NCBI GenBank assembly: GCA_027492485.1
Contig: JAPUER010000022.1
Span: 16,296-80,295, forward strand
DNA: 64,000 nucleotides
Source of the DNA: Betaproteobacteria bacterium
GTDB lineage: Bacteria; Pseudomonadota; Gammaproteobacteria; Burkholderiales; Casimicrobiaceae
Direction of reading: 5' to 3'
Below are positions 17,987 through 26,197 of this stretch, in pieces. Made by a program: the position numbers and the translations under genes. The notes beneath the pieces are model-generated. The model ran no database searches. It saw only the letters and a program-made list of their open reading frames with translations, and was not told the DNA's origin. Numbering within the stretch: the first letter of the stretch is position 1; each line of letters begins with the position of its first letter.

Positions 17987-18030
17987 CTGTAACGATCACA
18001 GTCGCAACCCAGCGACAGCTTTAGTACATT

Positions 18031-18906
18031 ATGCGGATGTCATCGTCACGCCCTTCGCCGAACCCGAAAGCCAGGGGGACCGTTACCCGTCCCTGGGGAT
18101 TCGCGGGCGGCACCGATGTCGGCCGTGAACGGGCGCACAACGAAGACGCCATCCTGGTCGACACCGAACGCAAGCTGGTCGTACTGGCCGATGGCATGGG
18201 CGGCTATCAGGCCGGCGAGGTGGCGAGCCGCCTGGCGGTTGACGTCGTCCGCGAAGAGTCGGCCGACCTCAGCGTCTCGGATAGCGAACTGGGCCGGATT
18301 GACCCCGATACCGGGATGTCGGTCGCCATGCGCCAGTTGCGCAGCGCCATCGAGAAAGCCAACAACCGCATCTGCAGCGTGGCCCGCGGCAAAGACGAAT
18401 TGAACGGCATGGGCACCACCATTGTCGCCGCGCGTTTCTATGACGGCCGGGTCGGTATCGCGCATGTCGGCGATTCCCGCTGCTACCGATTCCGCGAACA
18501 TGTTCTTGAGCAGTTGACGCGCGATCATTCCTACGTTCAGGACCAACTTGAGAAAGGCCTGATCTCCGAGGAAGATGCCAAAAATTCGCCGCAGAAGAAC
18601 CTGATCACCCGCGCGCTCGGCATCGATGCCATCGCCGAGGCCGATGTGCAGGAGTTTCGCACCCGTCCAGGCGATGTCTATTTGTTATGTTCCGACGGGC
18701 TGTCCGATCTGGTCAGCACGGAAGCCTTGCAAACGCATCTGGCGACCGACCGACCGCCCGGCGACTACGTCAAACGACTCATCGATGCGGCCAACACGAA
18801 CGGCGGCCGCGACAACATTTCGGTCATCATCGTGCGCGTAGGAGATCCGCCCCTGGCCGATCTGTGGTGGCAAAAATTCCTCAAGAAGCCCGGCGACAAG
18901 CAATAG
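18031..18906 (+). CDS. PP2C-type serine/threonine phosphatase
   Basis: 291 residues, a metal-dependent protein phosphatase of the Stp/PrpC kind. Metal-binding and catalytic motifs are GRERAHNEDAILVD (Asp of the first motif), VVLADGMGGYQAGEVAS, GTTIVAARF followed by IAHVGDSRCYRF, LLCSDGLSDLV and GGRDNISVIIV. The N-terminus has about 25 extra residues before the domain. It is followed after 9 bp by a gene for an FHA protein, which reads phosphothreonine, so the two probably act in one phospho-signalling path; no Ser/Thr kinase gene lies nearby. Not obviously part of a type VI secretion locus. Confidence 0.92.
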   Translation: MRMSSSRPSPNPKARGTVTRPWGFAGGTDVGRERAHNEDAILVDTERKLVVLADGMGGYQAGEVASRLAVDVVREESADLSVSDSELGRIDPDTGMSVAMRQLRSAIEKANNRICSVARGKDELNGMGTTIVAARFYDGRVGIAHVGDSRCYRFREHVLEQLTRDHSYVQDQLEKGLISEEDAKNSPQKNLITRALGIDAIAEADVQEFRTRPGDVYLLCSDGLSDLVSTEALQTHLATDRPPGDYVKRLIDAANTNGGRDNISVIIVRVGDPPLADLWWQKFLKKPGDKQ

Positions 18907-18915
18907 CGCACGACC

Positions 18916-19869
18916 ATGGCAAAGCTCTTCTGGTTGCAACCGGACAACACGATCGTCGAGTTCCCGCTCAAGGCGGAACAGAATTTGATCGGGCGCAGCA
19001 GCCGCTGCGATGTACGCATCAAACACCCCGGCATCAGTGCCGAACACGCCTTGATACGGGTGTTGTCCGGGGCCGCAACCGTTGAAGACCTGAACAGCAC
19101 CAACGGCACGCGGGTGAACGGTCGCCGCATCGAAAGCCACACGTTGCGCCACGGCGACCAGATCGGCGTCGGCCGCGAACGCCTCATGTACTTCGCCGAA
19201 CTGGACGAGGCGTCGCGATTCGCGCAACCGGAGTCGATTGAACCATTCGCACAACCAGCGCCGGGCGGCGAAACGGTCAACACCGGGGCACCGTCCGCAG
19301 TATCGGGCGTCGAAGGTGAAACGGCCTTACCGTCGCGGACACCGGCGACACGACCGGCTGCGCTAAACGTCGCGCTCGAGCTGCCGCCGCCCACTACCGG
19401 CGCGGCCGGTGTGCCGACAGTGAAGGCGGGGCGCAAAGCGGCGAATCCGGCCATACGCGGCGGTGGCATGCCCGAGCTGGATCCCGCCTTGCTCGCCTCG
19501 CTGCCGCGCGGCACGACCCTGACGTCGCCGCCGGCCGTGCCGCGCGCGGCGACGGTGCCGCGCGTGCATGCACTGACAGCCAGCATCGCCGTGTTGTCCG
19601 GGCCCGCTGTCGGCAAACGTTATCCGCTGGACCAAGCGTCCGTCACACTCGGCAAGGAAGGCAAGCAGGTGATCGAGCTTGTTCGCGGCAGCCCGACGCG
19701 CTGGCAGCTTCGGCAGCGCGAAGGCGTCACGCCGGCCTATGTCAATGGCGACGCGCTCGCCGGCGCTCGCGATCTCGTGGCCGGTGATGTCATCGAACTG
19801 GTCGGCGTCCGCCTGCGCTTCGAGATTGCGCTGGCGGATGAGCCCGAGGCCGACCCGCTGACCAGTTAG
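18916..19869 (+). CDS. FHA-domain protein with a second, degenerate FHA-like domain
   Basis: 317 residues. N-terminal FHA domain (about 1-97) shows the phosphothreonine-binding signature: IGRSSRCDVRI, then GISAEHALI, then DLNSTNGTRVNG. A disordered Pro/Ala/Thr-rich linker (about 100-215) leads to a C-terminal domain (about 222-312) with the same outline (IAVLSGPAVGKRYPLD, TLGKEGKQVIEL, VNGDAL, LVAGDVIELVGVRLRFE) but lacking the Ser-x-x-His and Asn signature. It would bind a phosphorylated partner with the first domain. Paired with the PP2C phosphatase and followed by a terminator. Confidence 0.85.
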   Translation: MAKLFWLQPDNTIVEFPLKAEQNLIGRSSRCDVRIKHPGISAEHALIRVLSGAATVEDLNSTNGTRVNGRRIESHTLRHGDQIGVGRERLMYFAELDEASRFAQPESIEPFAQPAPGGETVNTGAPSAVSGVEGETALPSRTPATRPAALNVALELPPPTTGAAGVPTVKAGRKAANPAIRGGGMPELDPALLASLPRGTTLTSPPAVPRAATVPRVHALTASIAVLSGPAVGKRYPLDQASVTLGKEGKQVIELVRGSPTRWQLRQREGVTPAYVNGDALAGARDLVAGDVIELVGVRLRFEIALADEPEADPLTS

Positions 19870-19912
19870 CGTCGCGTTGCCCCGGGTGTCTCGGCAGGGG
19901 CCGCCGCCCGGC

Positions 19913-19946
19913 AAAAAAAGAAAAGGCCGGAATATCCCGGCCTTTT
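19913..19946. terminator. Bidirectional terminator between convergent FHA and transporter operons
   Basis: Stem AAAAGGCCGG (19921-19930) pairs perfectly with CCGGCCTTTT (19937-19946) over a 6-base loop. On the minus strand the stem is followed by a run of seven T, from the A-tract at 19913-19919; on the plus strand by TTTTCGTT. It ends transcription from both sides. Confidence 0.88.
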
Positions 19947-19970
19947 CGTTCACGGTCCGTACACCGTTAC

Positions 19971-20111
19971 TTACTTGTGTGCTTTCTCGCCGGATTGAGT
20001 GGCGGGCACTTCGTGCTTCTCACCACTCATGTCGATGTCCCCCCCGCCCTTCATCAGCAGCCAGAGTGCGAGCGCGGCGAATACCACGAATGCAACGATG
20101 TACTTCCACAT
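19971..20111 (-). CDS. 46-residue single-span membrane protein downstream of the MHS transporter
   Basis: ATG 20109-20111 to TAA 19971-19973. The product starts MWKYIVAFVVFAALALWLLM, one clean transmembrane helix, then KGGGDIDMSGEKHEV and a hydrophilic tail ending AHK. The ribosome binding site AAAGGA lies inside the last codons of the transporter gene, whose stop is only 3 bp upstream, so the two are translationally linked. The intrinsic terminator at 19913-19946 follows. Size, helix and coupling suggest a small accessory subunit or stability factor of the transporter, as known for other transport complexes, but no family was recognised. Confidence 0.7.
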   Translation of the reverse strand: MWKYIVAFVVFAALALWLLMKGGGDIDMSGEKHEVPATQSGEKAHK

Positions 20112-20114
20112 GAT

Positions 20115-21794
20115 TTAGTCCTTTGCGTAGATGTCCACGTCCTTGGTTTCGCGAATGAACAGCATGCCGATGACAAACGTCATCGCCGCCACGATCACCG
20201 GATACCAGAGGCCGTAGTAGATGTCGCCGGTTGCCGCAACCATCGCGAATGCGGTGGTCGGCAGCAGGCCGCCGAACCAGCCGTTACCGATGTGGTAGGG
20301 CAAGCTCATCGACGTGTAGCGGATGCGGGTCGGGAACAGTTCGACCAGCATCGCTGCGATCGGACCGTACACCATGGTCACCAGGATCACCAGGTAGACC
20401 AGGATGGCCAGCACCATCGGTGTGTTCATCGCCTTGTCGTCGGCCTTGGTGCTCAGACCGGCGGCGGCCACGGCAGCGCCCACATCCTTCTTGAACGTGG
20501 CGATGGCGGCGGCGCTGTCCTTGTCGAACCCGTGCCCCTGTTCGTTGAGCTTGGCGGTCGGCGCCGTGATTTCCTTGTCGCCGATCTTGATCACCGCCGG
20601 CGCGCCGGCAGCCGCATTCGCATTCACATAGGGAACGAACGACTGCGCCATGGTGCGCTTGGCGATGTCGCAGGAGGTACGGAAGTCGATCTCGCGGGCG
20701 ATCGGGCTGCCCTGGAATGAGCAGGTTGCCGGATCGGCGGTGATCGTGACCGTTGCCTTCGCCTGCGCCGCAGCCAGCGCCGGGTTGGCATACTTGAGCA
20801 TCGCCGGGAACACGTAGAAATAGGTCAACACTGCGAGCAGGCAGCCGGCCATGATGATGATCTTGCGACCGATCTTGTCCGACAGCCAGCCGAAGAAGAT
20901 GAAGCCCGGCGTGCCGATCACCAGCGAGGCGGCGATCAGCAGGTTGGCCGTCTTGCCGTCAACCTTGGCGAGGGCGGTCAGGAAGAACAGCGCGTAGAAC
21001 TGGCCCGAATACCACACCACCGCCTGACCGGCTGTGAGGCCGAGCAGCGCGAGGATCACGACCTTCAGGTTTTTCCACTGGCCGAACGATTCCGACAGCG
21101 GAGCCTTGGAGACTTTGCCCTCTTCCTTCATTTTCTGGAAGGCGGGGGATTCGTTCATCGACAGGCGGATCCACACCGAGACGGCGAGCAGGAAGATCGA
21201 GACCAGGAACGGAATCCGCCAGCCCCATTCGTCGAATTCCTTGCCGGTGAATTCGCGGGTCAGCAGGATCACGATCAGCGACAGGAACAGGCCGAGCGTT
21301 GCCGTGGTCTGGATCCAGCTGGTGTAGAGACCGCGACGGCCCTGCGGCGCATGTTCGGCAACGTAGGTTGCTGCGCCACCGTATTCACCGCCGAGCGCAA
21401 GGCCCTGCAGCATGCGCAATACGATCAGGATGATCGGCGCGGCGACGCCGATCGAGTTGTAGTTCGGCAAACAGCCCACGATGAAGGTGGCCGAACCCAT
21501 GATGAGAATAGTCACCAGGAAGGTGTATTTGCGACCGATCATGTCGCCGAGGCGACCGAATACCAGCGCGCCGAACGGGCGCACCAGGAAGCCGGCGGCA
21601 AAAGCGAGCAGCGCGAAGATGTATGCCGACGTCGGGTCGAGACCGGCAAAGAATTGCTTCGCGATAACAGCTGCGAGGGAGCCGTAGAGATAAAAGTCGT
21701 ACCACTCGAACACGGTGCCGAGCGACGACGCAAAGATGACCTTCTTCTCCTCGGCGGTCATCGGACGCGTTGCGCCCGCAGTTGCAGTTGCCAT
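20115..21794 (-). CDS. MHS-family MFS transporter with large extra loop
   Basis: 559 residues, about 110-120 longer than ordinary metabolite:H+ symporters. It has the MFS start SSLGTVFEWYDFYLYGSLA, the motif GRLGDMIGRKYT, RMLQGLALGGEYGGAATYVAEHAP and GWLSDKIGRKIII. Between a membrane segment ending near 333 and the next near 459 is an insert of about 125 residues (PALAAAQAKATVT... to ...STKADDKAMN) with two Cys (ATCSF, TSCDI) that could form a disulfide outside the membrane. Related transporters import citrate, ketoglutarate, proline or shikimate. It lies below the two-component genes on the same strand with a 98-bp gap. Substrate unknown; an organic acid is likely. Confidence 0.88.
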   Translation of the reverse strand: MATATAGATRPMTAEEKKVIFASSLGTVFEWYDFYLYGSLAAVIAKQFFAGLDPTSAYIFALLAFAAGFLVRPFGALVFGRLGDMIGRKYTFLVTILIMGSATFIVGCLPNYNSIGVAAPIILIVLRMLQGLALGGEYGGAATYVAEHAPQGRRGLYTSWIQTTATLGLFLSLIVILLTREFTGKEFDEWGWRIPFLVSIFLLAVSVWIRLSMNESPAFQKMKEEGKVSKAPLSESFGQWKNLKVVILALLGLTAGQAVVWYSGQFYALFFLTALAKVDGKTANLLIAASLVIGTPGFIFFGWLSDKIGRKIIIMAGCLLAVLTYFYVFPAMLKYANPALAAAQAKATVTITADPATCSFQGSPIAREIDFRTSCDIAKRTMAQSFVPYVNANAAAGAPAVIKIGDKEITAPTAKLNEQGHGFDKDSAAAIATFKKDVGAAVAAAGLSTKADDKAMNTPMVLAILVYLVILVTMVYGPIAAMLVELFPTRIRYTSMSLPYHIGNGWFGGLLPTTAFAMVAATGDIYYGLWYPVIVAAMTFVIGMLFIRETKDVDIYAKD

Positions 21795-21892
21795 AAAAAA
21801 TCCCCTTCGGTGAATAACGCACGCTCGAACCTGGCGTGGCGATAGCGGAGTGAAAGTTAGAGAGCGGGGCTTACGGCGCTCTGACAGCCGCC

Positions 21893-23299
21893 TTACGCGA
21901 AACTGACAACGAATCGCGCGCCGTTCATGGCGGAAGTTTCGACGCGCACGCTGCCGCCATGCGCTTGCGCGACCTCGCGAACGATGGCGAGACCGAGGCC
22001 GGTGCCGGGGATTGGCGCGCCCGACTCGGTGTCGAGTTGCGCGACCCTGGCGAACGGCGCGAACACCCGTTCGCGATCGGCCTCGGCGATGCCCGGCCCG
22101 GAGTCGTCGACGACGATGCGCGACGGCTCGGCGCGCACGGCAAGCACCACGGTGCCGCCGCGCGGCGCGTATTTGAAGGCGTTGTCGACCAGATTGCGCA
22201 CCAGTTCGCCGATCAGCGTGGCGTCGCCCATGATCGCGACCTGCGTCGCCGACGGTTCGAACGCGAAATCGATTTCGCGTTCGATGGCCTGCGGCAACAC
22301 GTCGTGCGCGACGCCTTCGCACAGCGCATTCAGCACCACCGGCTGCCGGGCACCGGTGGTGCCGGCGCTTTCGGCGCGGGCCAGCGCCAGCAACTGATTG
22401 GCCAGCCGGCTGGCGCGGCGCCCGGTCGCCACCAGTCGCTGTACGGCGTTGTCGCGCTCGCTGCCTTCGGGCAAGCGCTGCACCAGTTCGCTTTGTGTGC
22501 GCAGCGCTGCCAGCGGCGTGCGCAACTGGTGCGCGGCGTTGGCGATGAACCGCTTCTGCGCGGCCAGCGAGGCCTGCAGGCGCTCGATCAGCGCGTTCAT
22601 CGAGGCGATCAGCGGTGCGATTTCGTGCGGGGCCAGTTGCTCGGGCAGCGGCGTCCAATCGTCGGCGGAACGCGCGTCGAGGTGTTGCTGCAATTCCTTC
22701 ATCGGGCGCGCGACATAGGTAAGCCCGTACCAGAGCAGGTAGAACGCCACCAACAGCACAGCCGTCTGCGCCAGCGCCTCGTGCAGCATGCCGGTCCTGA
22801 GCAATGCCGCCTGGCGTTCGCGCGATTGCGCCACGGCCAGCGTGAAATCGCGGGCGCCCGCCGTGAAGCGCAGTCGCACCACGCGCATCACGGCGTCGTC
22901 CATCACCGTGTTGAAGCCCTGTACGTGGCGGAATTCGCGCGGAACAACCGGCGCCGCTTCCGGGCTGTCGGCGTCGGCCGTCGCGCGCAAAAACGGCTGC
23001 AGGGAATCGTCACCCGCCACCGGCACGCCGCCGGCGTCGACGATCAGGTAAAGCACCGGGAACTCCGGCACCAGATTCATCCACTGCTTGGTCGCCTCCG
23101 ACGGGATCGGCAGATCGGGGCGCGTCGTCGCCCGCTGCTCCCACTCCGACATCAGCATCGCCGAGACTGCGCTCAGGCCATCGTCGAGCGCGGTGTCGAC
23201 GGTGGTACGGGCGCTCATGAACGAGATGCCCAGGCTGACCAGCCAGATCGAAAGCAGCGGCGCCAGCAGCCATTCCAGCAGCCGCGCGGCAAGACTCAT
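21893..23299 (-). CDS. Sensor histidine kinase, TctE/QseC-like
   Basis: 468 residues. Two membrane helices (about 8-30 and 160-185) bracket a periplasmic sensor region. A HAMP-like linker precedes the dimerisation helix with the phosphorylated His in NAAHQLRTPLAALRTQ, then the ATPase domain with N box VRNLVDNAFKYAPRGG, G1 box VDDSGPGIAEAD and G2 box GTGLGLAIVREVAQAHGG. The ATG overlaps the response-regulator stop (ATGA), so both are made together. The next gene downstream is the MHS transporter and the divergent side holds a Bug binding protein, as in tricarboxylate (Tct) loci, which suggests it senses an organic acid. Confidence 0.92.
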   Translation of the reverse strand: MSLAARLLEWLLAPLLSIWLVSLGISFMSARTTVDTALDDGLSAVSAMLMSEWEQRATTRPDLPIPSEATKQWMNLVPEFPVLYLIVDAGGVPVAGDDSLQPFLRATADADSPEAAPVVPREFRHVQGFNTVMDDAVMRVVRLRFTAGARDFTLAVAQSRERQAALLRTGMLHEALAQTAVLLVAFYLLWYGLTYVARPMKELQQHLDARSADDWTPLPEQLAPHEIAPLIASMNALIERLQASLAAQKRFIANAAHQLRTPLAALRTQSELVQRLPEGSERDNAVQRLVATGRRASRLANQLLALARAESAGTTGARQPVVLNALCEGVAHDVLPQAIEREIDFAFEPSATQVAIMGDATLIGELVRNLVDNAFKYAPRGGTVVLAVRAEPSRIVVDDSGPGIAEADRERVFAPFARVAQLDTESGAPIPGTGLGLAIVREVAQAHGGSVRVETSAMNGARFVVSFA

Positions 23300-24039
23300 T
23301 GCGTGCGGGCTGCGGCGCGCGACGCCTCGTCGTGTCCGTTAATGGCCTTGTCGCTGCCGTTGAGGGCGGGCTTGTCGATGCAGTAGCCAAGACCGCGGAA
23401 GGTGCGCACCTGGATGCCGGCCGGCTCCAGCTTCTTGCGCAGGCGGTGCACGTACACCTCGATGGCGTTCAGCGAAATATCGCTGTCCCAGGCGCAGAGG
23501 CCTTCCATCAGTTGTTCCTTGGTCACCGCGCGACCGGCGCGCAGCAGCAGCACTTCGAGAATGCCTGCCTCGCGCACCGAGAGTTCCAGCGGTGTGCCGT
23601 CGGACGAGGCCTGCCGGGAGGCGATGTCGAAGGTCAGGCGGCCATGTGCCAGCAGATTGCTGGTGGCGGCGTTGCGGCGACGGATCAGCGCGCGCACCCG
23701 GGCATGCAATTCGTCGAGCGCGAAGGGCTTCACCAGATAGTCGTCGGCGCCGGCGTCCAGCCCCTCGACGCGATCGGTGACGGAGTCCATCGCCGTGGTG
23801 ATCAGCACCGGCACCGATTTCTGCGCTTCGCCGCGCGAGCGCAACTGGCGCAGCACCTGCAACCCGGACATCTTGGGCAGCCCGAGATCGAGAATCACCA
23901 GATCGTATTGCGCCGTGCTCAGTGCCGTCGACGCCGAGGGGCCGTCGGTCACCCAGTCCACCGCGTAATGCTCGCGTTTCAGGCTCGCGCAGACGCCACT
24001 GCCCAGCTCGGCGTCATCCTCCACCAGCAGAATTCGCAC
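23296..24039 (-). CDS. OmpR-family response regulator, TctD-like
   Basis: 247 residues. Receiver domain: LLVEDDAELG acidic pair, phosphorylation Asp in YDLVILDLGLPKMSG, Thr in VLITTAMDS, Lys in DDYLVKPFALDEL. C-terminal winged helix: LELSVREAGILEVLLLRAGRAV to VYVHRLRKKLEP and RTFRGLGYCID. The start is GTG 24039, with AGGAGG seven bases upstream; upstream codons add no similarity. A polar tail of about 25 residues follows the usual end. Likely controls the transporter below it and perhaps the divergent Bug/aldolase genes across repeat copy C. Confidence 0.93.
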   Translation of the reverse strand: MRILLVEDDAELGSGVCASLKREHYAVDWVTDGPSASTALSTAQYDLVILDLGLPKMSGLQVLRQLRSRGEAQKSVPVLITTAMDSVTDRVEGLDAGADDYLVKPFALDELHARVRALIRRRNAATSNLLAHGRLTFDIASRQASSDGTPLELSVREAGILEVLLLRAGRAVTKEQLMEGLCAWDSDISLNAIEVYVHRLRKKLEPAGIQVRTFRGLGYCIDKPALNGSDKAINGHDEASRAAARTQ

Positions 24040-24084
24040 GATGTTTCCTCCTGCCGCAAGTGTAGTGTTTTGGCACAACGGACG

Positions 24085-24218
24085 TATCAGCTTTATGTCG
24101 AATGCGCCATTTGGCAAGGGTGTGGCCGATCATTTGTCAACAAGTCGACTTTCGATGTTTTCTCTTCATGCGCCCAATGGATACGGCGCTTGCAGCGATG
24201 AATTTCACAAAGCTGATA
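24085..24218. repeat. Dispersed palindromic element, copy C (134 bp)
   Basis: Left end TATCAGCTTTA (24085-24095), centre AAGTCGACTTT (24142-24152), right end AAAGCTGATA (24209-24218). The outer 10-bp ends are perfect inverted repeats. The right arm is about 10 bp longer than in other copies. It occupies the divergent promoter region between the response regulator and the Bug gene. Confidence 0.88.
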
Positions 24219-24303
24219 ACGTCGGTGTCCGCAACAAAATTGCGAACCGACCGGTCGTTGGCCGCGACAACACGGTGCTATCGTTGCCGTACTGGAGGAA
24301 ATC

Positions 24304-25314
24304 ATGCTGTTGTCACGTCCATCATCCTGCCGTCCACATACGGCGTTGCGTGGTCTGCTGCGCATCTGCGTTGCCGGCGCCGCGCTTGCCTTGCCCGCAC
24401 TGGTAGCGGCGCAGCCGTTCCCGTCGAAACCGGTGAAACTGGTGGTGCCCTACCCCGCCGGCGGCTTCCCGGACACCGTGGCGCGGGTGCTGGCCAAGGC
24501 GTTGACCGAAAAGTGGAACCAGCAGGTCATCATCGACAACCGCCCCGGCGGCAACGGCGCCGTCGCCGCGCAAACCATCAAGTCGGCGGGCGCCGACGGC
24601 TACACGCTGCTGGTCACCGACGGGTCGATGTTCACCATCAACCCTGCGCTCTACAGCAAGCTCGAATACGACCACAAAAAGGATTTCGTGCCGGTCTCCG
24701 CGCTCGGCAAGGCGCCGCTGTTCGTCACCGTGCACCCGAGCGTGCCGGCGAACACGCTCGCCGAGTTCATCGCCTACGTCAAGGCCAACCCCGGCAAGGT
24801 GAACTACGGCACCTCCGGCATCGGCAGCACCCACCATCTGACCGGCGAATCGTTCTCCGCAGCACTAGGCCTGAACATGGTGCACGTGCCGTTCAAGGGC
24901 ATGGGCCAGGCCACACCGGCGCTGGTCGGCGGCCAGGTGCAGATGATCTTCTCGGCGCTGCCGGCGATCGCCGGTTTCGTCAAGGATAACCGCGTCAAGC
25001 TGCTGGCGCAGAACTCCAGCAAGCGTTTCTCGCAGGCGCCGACCATCCCGACCATCGCCGAGGTCGCCATCCCCGGTTTCGACTTCGCGCCCACCACCAT
25101 CGTGATGGCGCCGGCGGGCACGCCGCCCGCCGTGCTCAAGCAGTTGTCGACCGACGTCGCGGCCGCCATCCGCACGCCCGCCGTCGCCGAAACGCTGCTC
25201 AACTCCGGCGTCGAAGTGATCGGCAGCAGCAGCGACGAGCTGGCCCGCGTGCTCGCCGAGGAAGCCGAACGCTTCGCCAAGATCATCAAGAGCATCAACA
25301 TCAAGGCGGACTGA
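24304..25314 (+). CDS. Bug/TctC-family tripartite tricarboxylate transporter binding protein
   Basis: 336 residues with a signal peptide ending ALPALVAAQ (about residue 36). Mature start PFPSKPVKLVVPYPAGGFPDTVAR is the Bug hallmark, and DNRPGGNGAVAAQ, KANPGKVNYGTSGIGSTHHL and VPFKGMGQATPALVGGQVQ are family segments. Bug proteins bind small carboxylates or similar solutes in the periplasm and occur in very large numbers in Burkholderiales, often without TctA/TctB nearby, as here. GGAGG lies before ATG 24304. A class II aldolase follows after 7 bp. Divergent from the two-component genes. Confidence 0.94.
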   Translation: MLLSRPSSCRPHTALRGLLRICVAGAALALPALVAAQPFPSKPVKLVVPYPAGGFPDTVARVLAKALTEKWNQQVIIDNRPGGNGAVAAQTIKSAGADGYTLLVTDGSMFTINPALYSKLEYDHKKDFVPVSALGKAPLFVTVHPSVPANTLAEFIAYVKANPGKVNYGTSGIGSTHHLTGESFSAALGLNMVHVPFKGMGQATPALVGGQVQMIFSALPAIAGFVKDNRVKLLAQNSSKRFSQAPTIPTIAEVAIPGFDFAPTTIVMAPAGTPPAVLKQLSTDVAAAIRTPAVAETLLNSGVEVIGSSSDELARVLAEEAERFAKIIKSINIKAD

Positions 25315-25321
25315 GCACGCC

Positions 25322-26062
25322 GTGACGAGTGCATCGCCAGCGCTGGTCGACGATCTGGTCAGCGCCAATCACATCCTGTTCGTCGAAGGCGTGGTCGATG
25401 GCTTCGGCCACGTCAGCGTCCGCCACGACGGCCGCGACGACCGCTTCCTGCTTGCCTGCGGCGTGGCGCCGGCCACCGTCACGGCGGACGACATCGTCGA
25501 AGTCGACTACGACGGAACCGTGCACGACATCGCCGGCCGCCGCAGCTACCTCGAACGCTTCATCCACAGCGAAATCTACAAGGCGCGGCCGGACGTGGTG
25601 GCCGTCGTGCACAGCCATTCGCCGGCGATCATTCCGTTCGGCGTCACCCGCGCCACGCTGCGGCCGGTGTGCCACATGAGCGGTTTTCTCGGCTTTTCGA
25701 CGCCGGTGTTCGAGATTCGCGACAGCGCCGGCGAAAACAACGACATGCTGGTCAAGAACGCGGCGCTCGGCCGTGCGCTGGCGGCGTCGCTCGGCGGCAA
25801 CCTGTTCGCGCTGATGCGCGGACACGGCTCGGTCACCGTCGCGCATTCGCTGACGCTGGCGGTGGCGCGCGCCATCTGGGCCGAAATGAATGCCAAATTG
25901 CAAACCGAGGCGATGCGAATTGCCGGTGGCGACGATGGCGTCAATTACCTGACGCCGGGCGAAGCCGCCGGCTCGATGACGATCAACGAAACCGTGGTCG
26001 ACCGGCCGTGGGATTTCTGGAAAGCCCGCGCCCGGGTGGCGCTGGCCGGGCTTAGTCGCTAG
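25322..26062 (+). CDS. Class II aldolase/adducin-family protein
   Basis: 246 residues starting at GTG 25322. A zinc aldolase/decarboxylase fold: the segment ANHILFVEGVVDGFGHVSVRH, the metal His in VVAVVHSHSPAIIPFGV and the third His in FALMRGHGSVTVAHSL. Related enzymes cleave sugar phosphates or decarboxylate hydroxy-acids such as ribulonate-type or hydroxy-aromatic intermediates. Being directly downstream of a Bug binding protein points to catabolism of the imported acid. The exact reaction cannot be told. Confidence 0.88.
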   Translation: MTSASPALVDDLVSANHILFVEGVVDGFGHVSVRHDGRDDRFLLACGVAPATVTADDIVEVDYDGTVHDIAGRRSYLERFIHSEIYKARPDVVAVVHSHSPAIIPFGVTRATLRPVCHMSGFLGFSTPVFEIRDSAGENNDMLVKNAALGRALAASLGGNLFALMRGHGSVTVAHSLTLAVARAIWAEMNAKLQTEAMRIAGGDDGVNYLTPGEAAGSMTINETVVDRPWDFWKARARVALAGLSR

Positions 26063-26073
26063 TCCAGCCAGGG

Positions 26074-26197
26074 TATCAACTTTTTCCCCGTAAACGGCAT
26101 TGGCGCTGGACTCAGGGTTCGGAAATGGTAAAAGTCGACTTTTGCTGATTTTCCGCTTTCAACCCCGATCGAATGCGCGTTTCATGCTAAAGCTGAT
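26074..26197. repeat. Dispersed 123-bp palindromic element, copy D
   Basis: Left end TATCAACTTTTT (26074-26085), centre AAAAGTCGACTTTT (26129-26142), right end TAAAGCTGAT (26188-26197). It sits between convergent genes and its right end supplies the last codons and stop of tcdA (TGA at 26182-26184 on the minus strand). Confidence 0.88.

Noticed and set aside
23296-24117. Longer response regulator starting at 24117
   Set aside because: GTG 24039 has a perfect ribosome binding site and gives the standard receiver start; the extra codons overlap repeat copy C.
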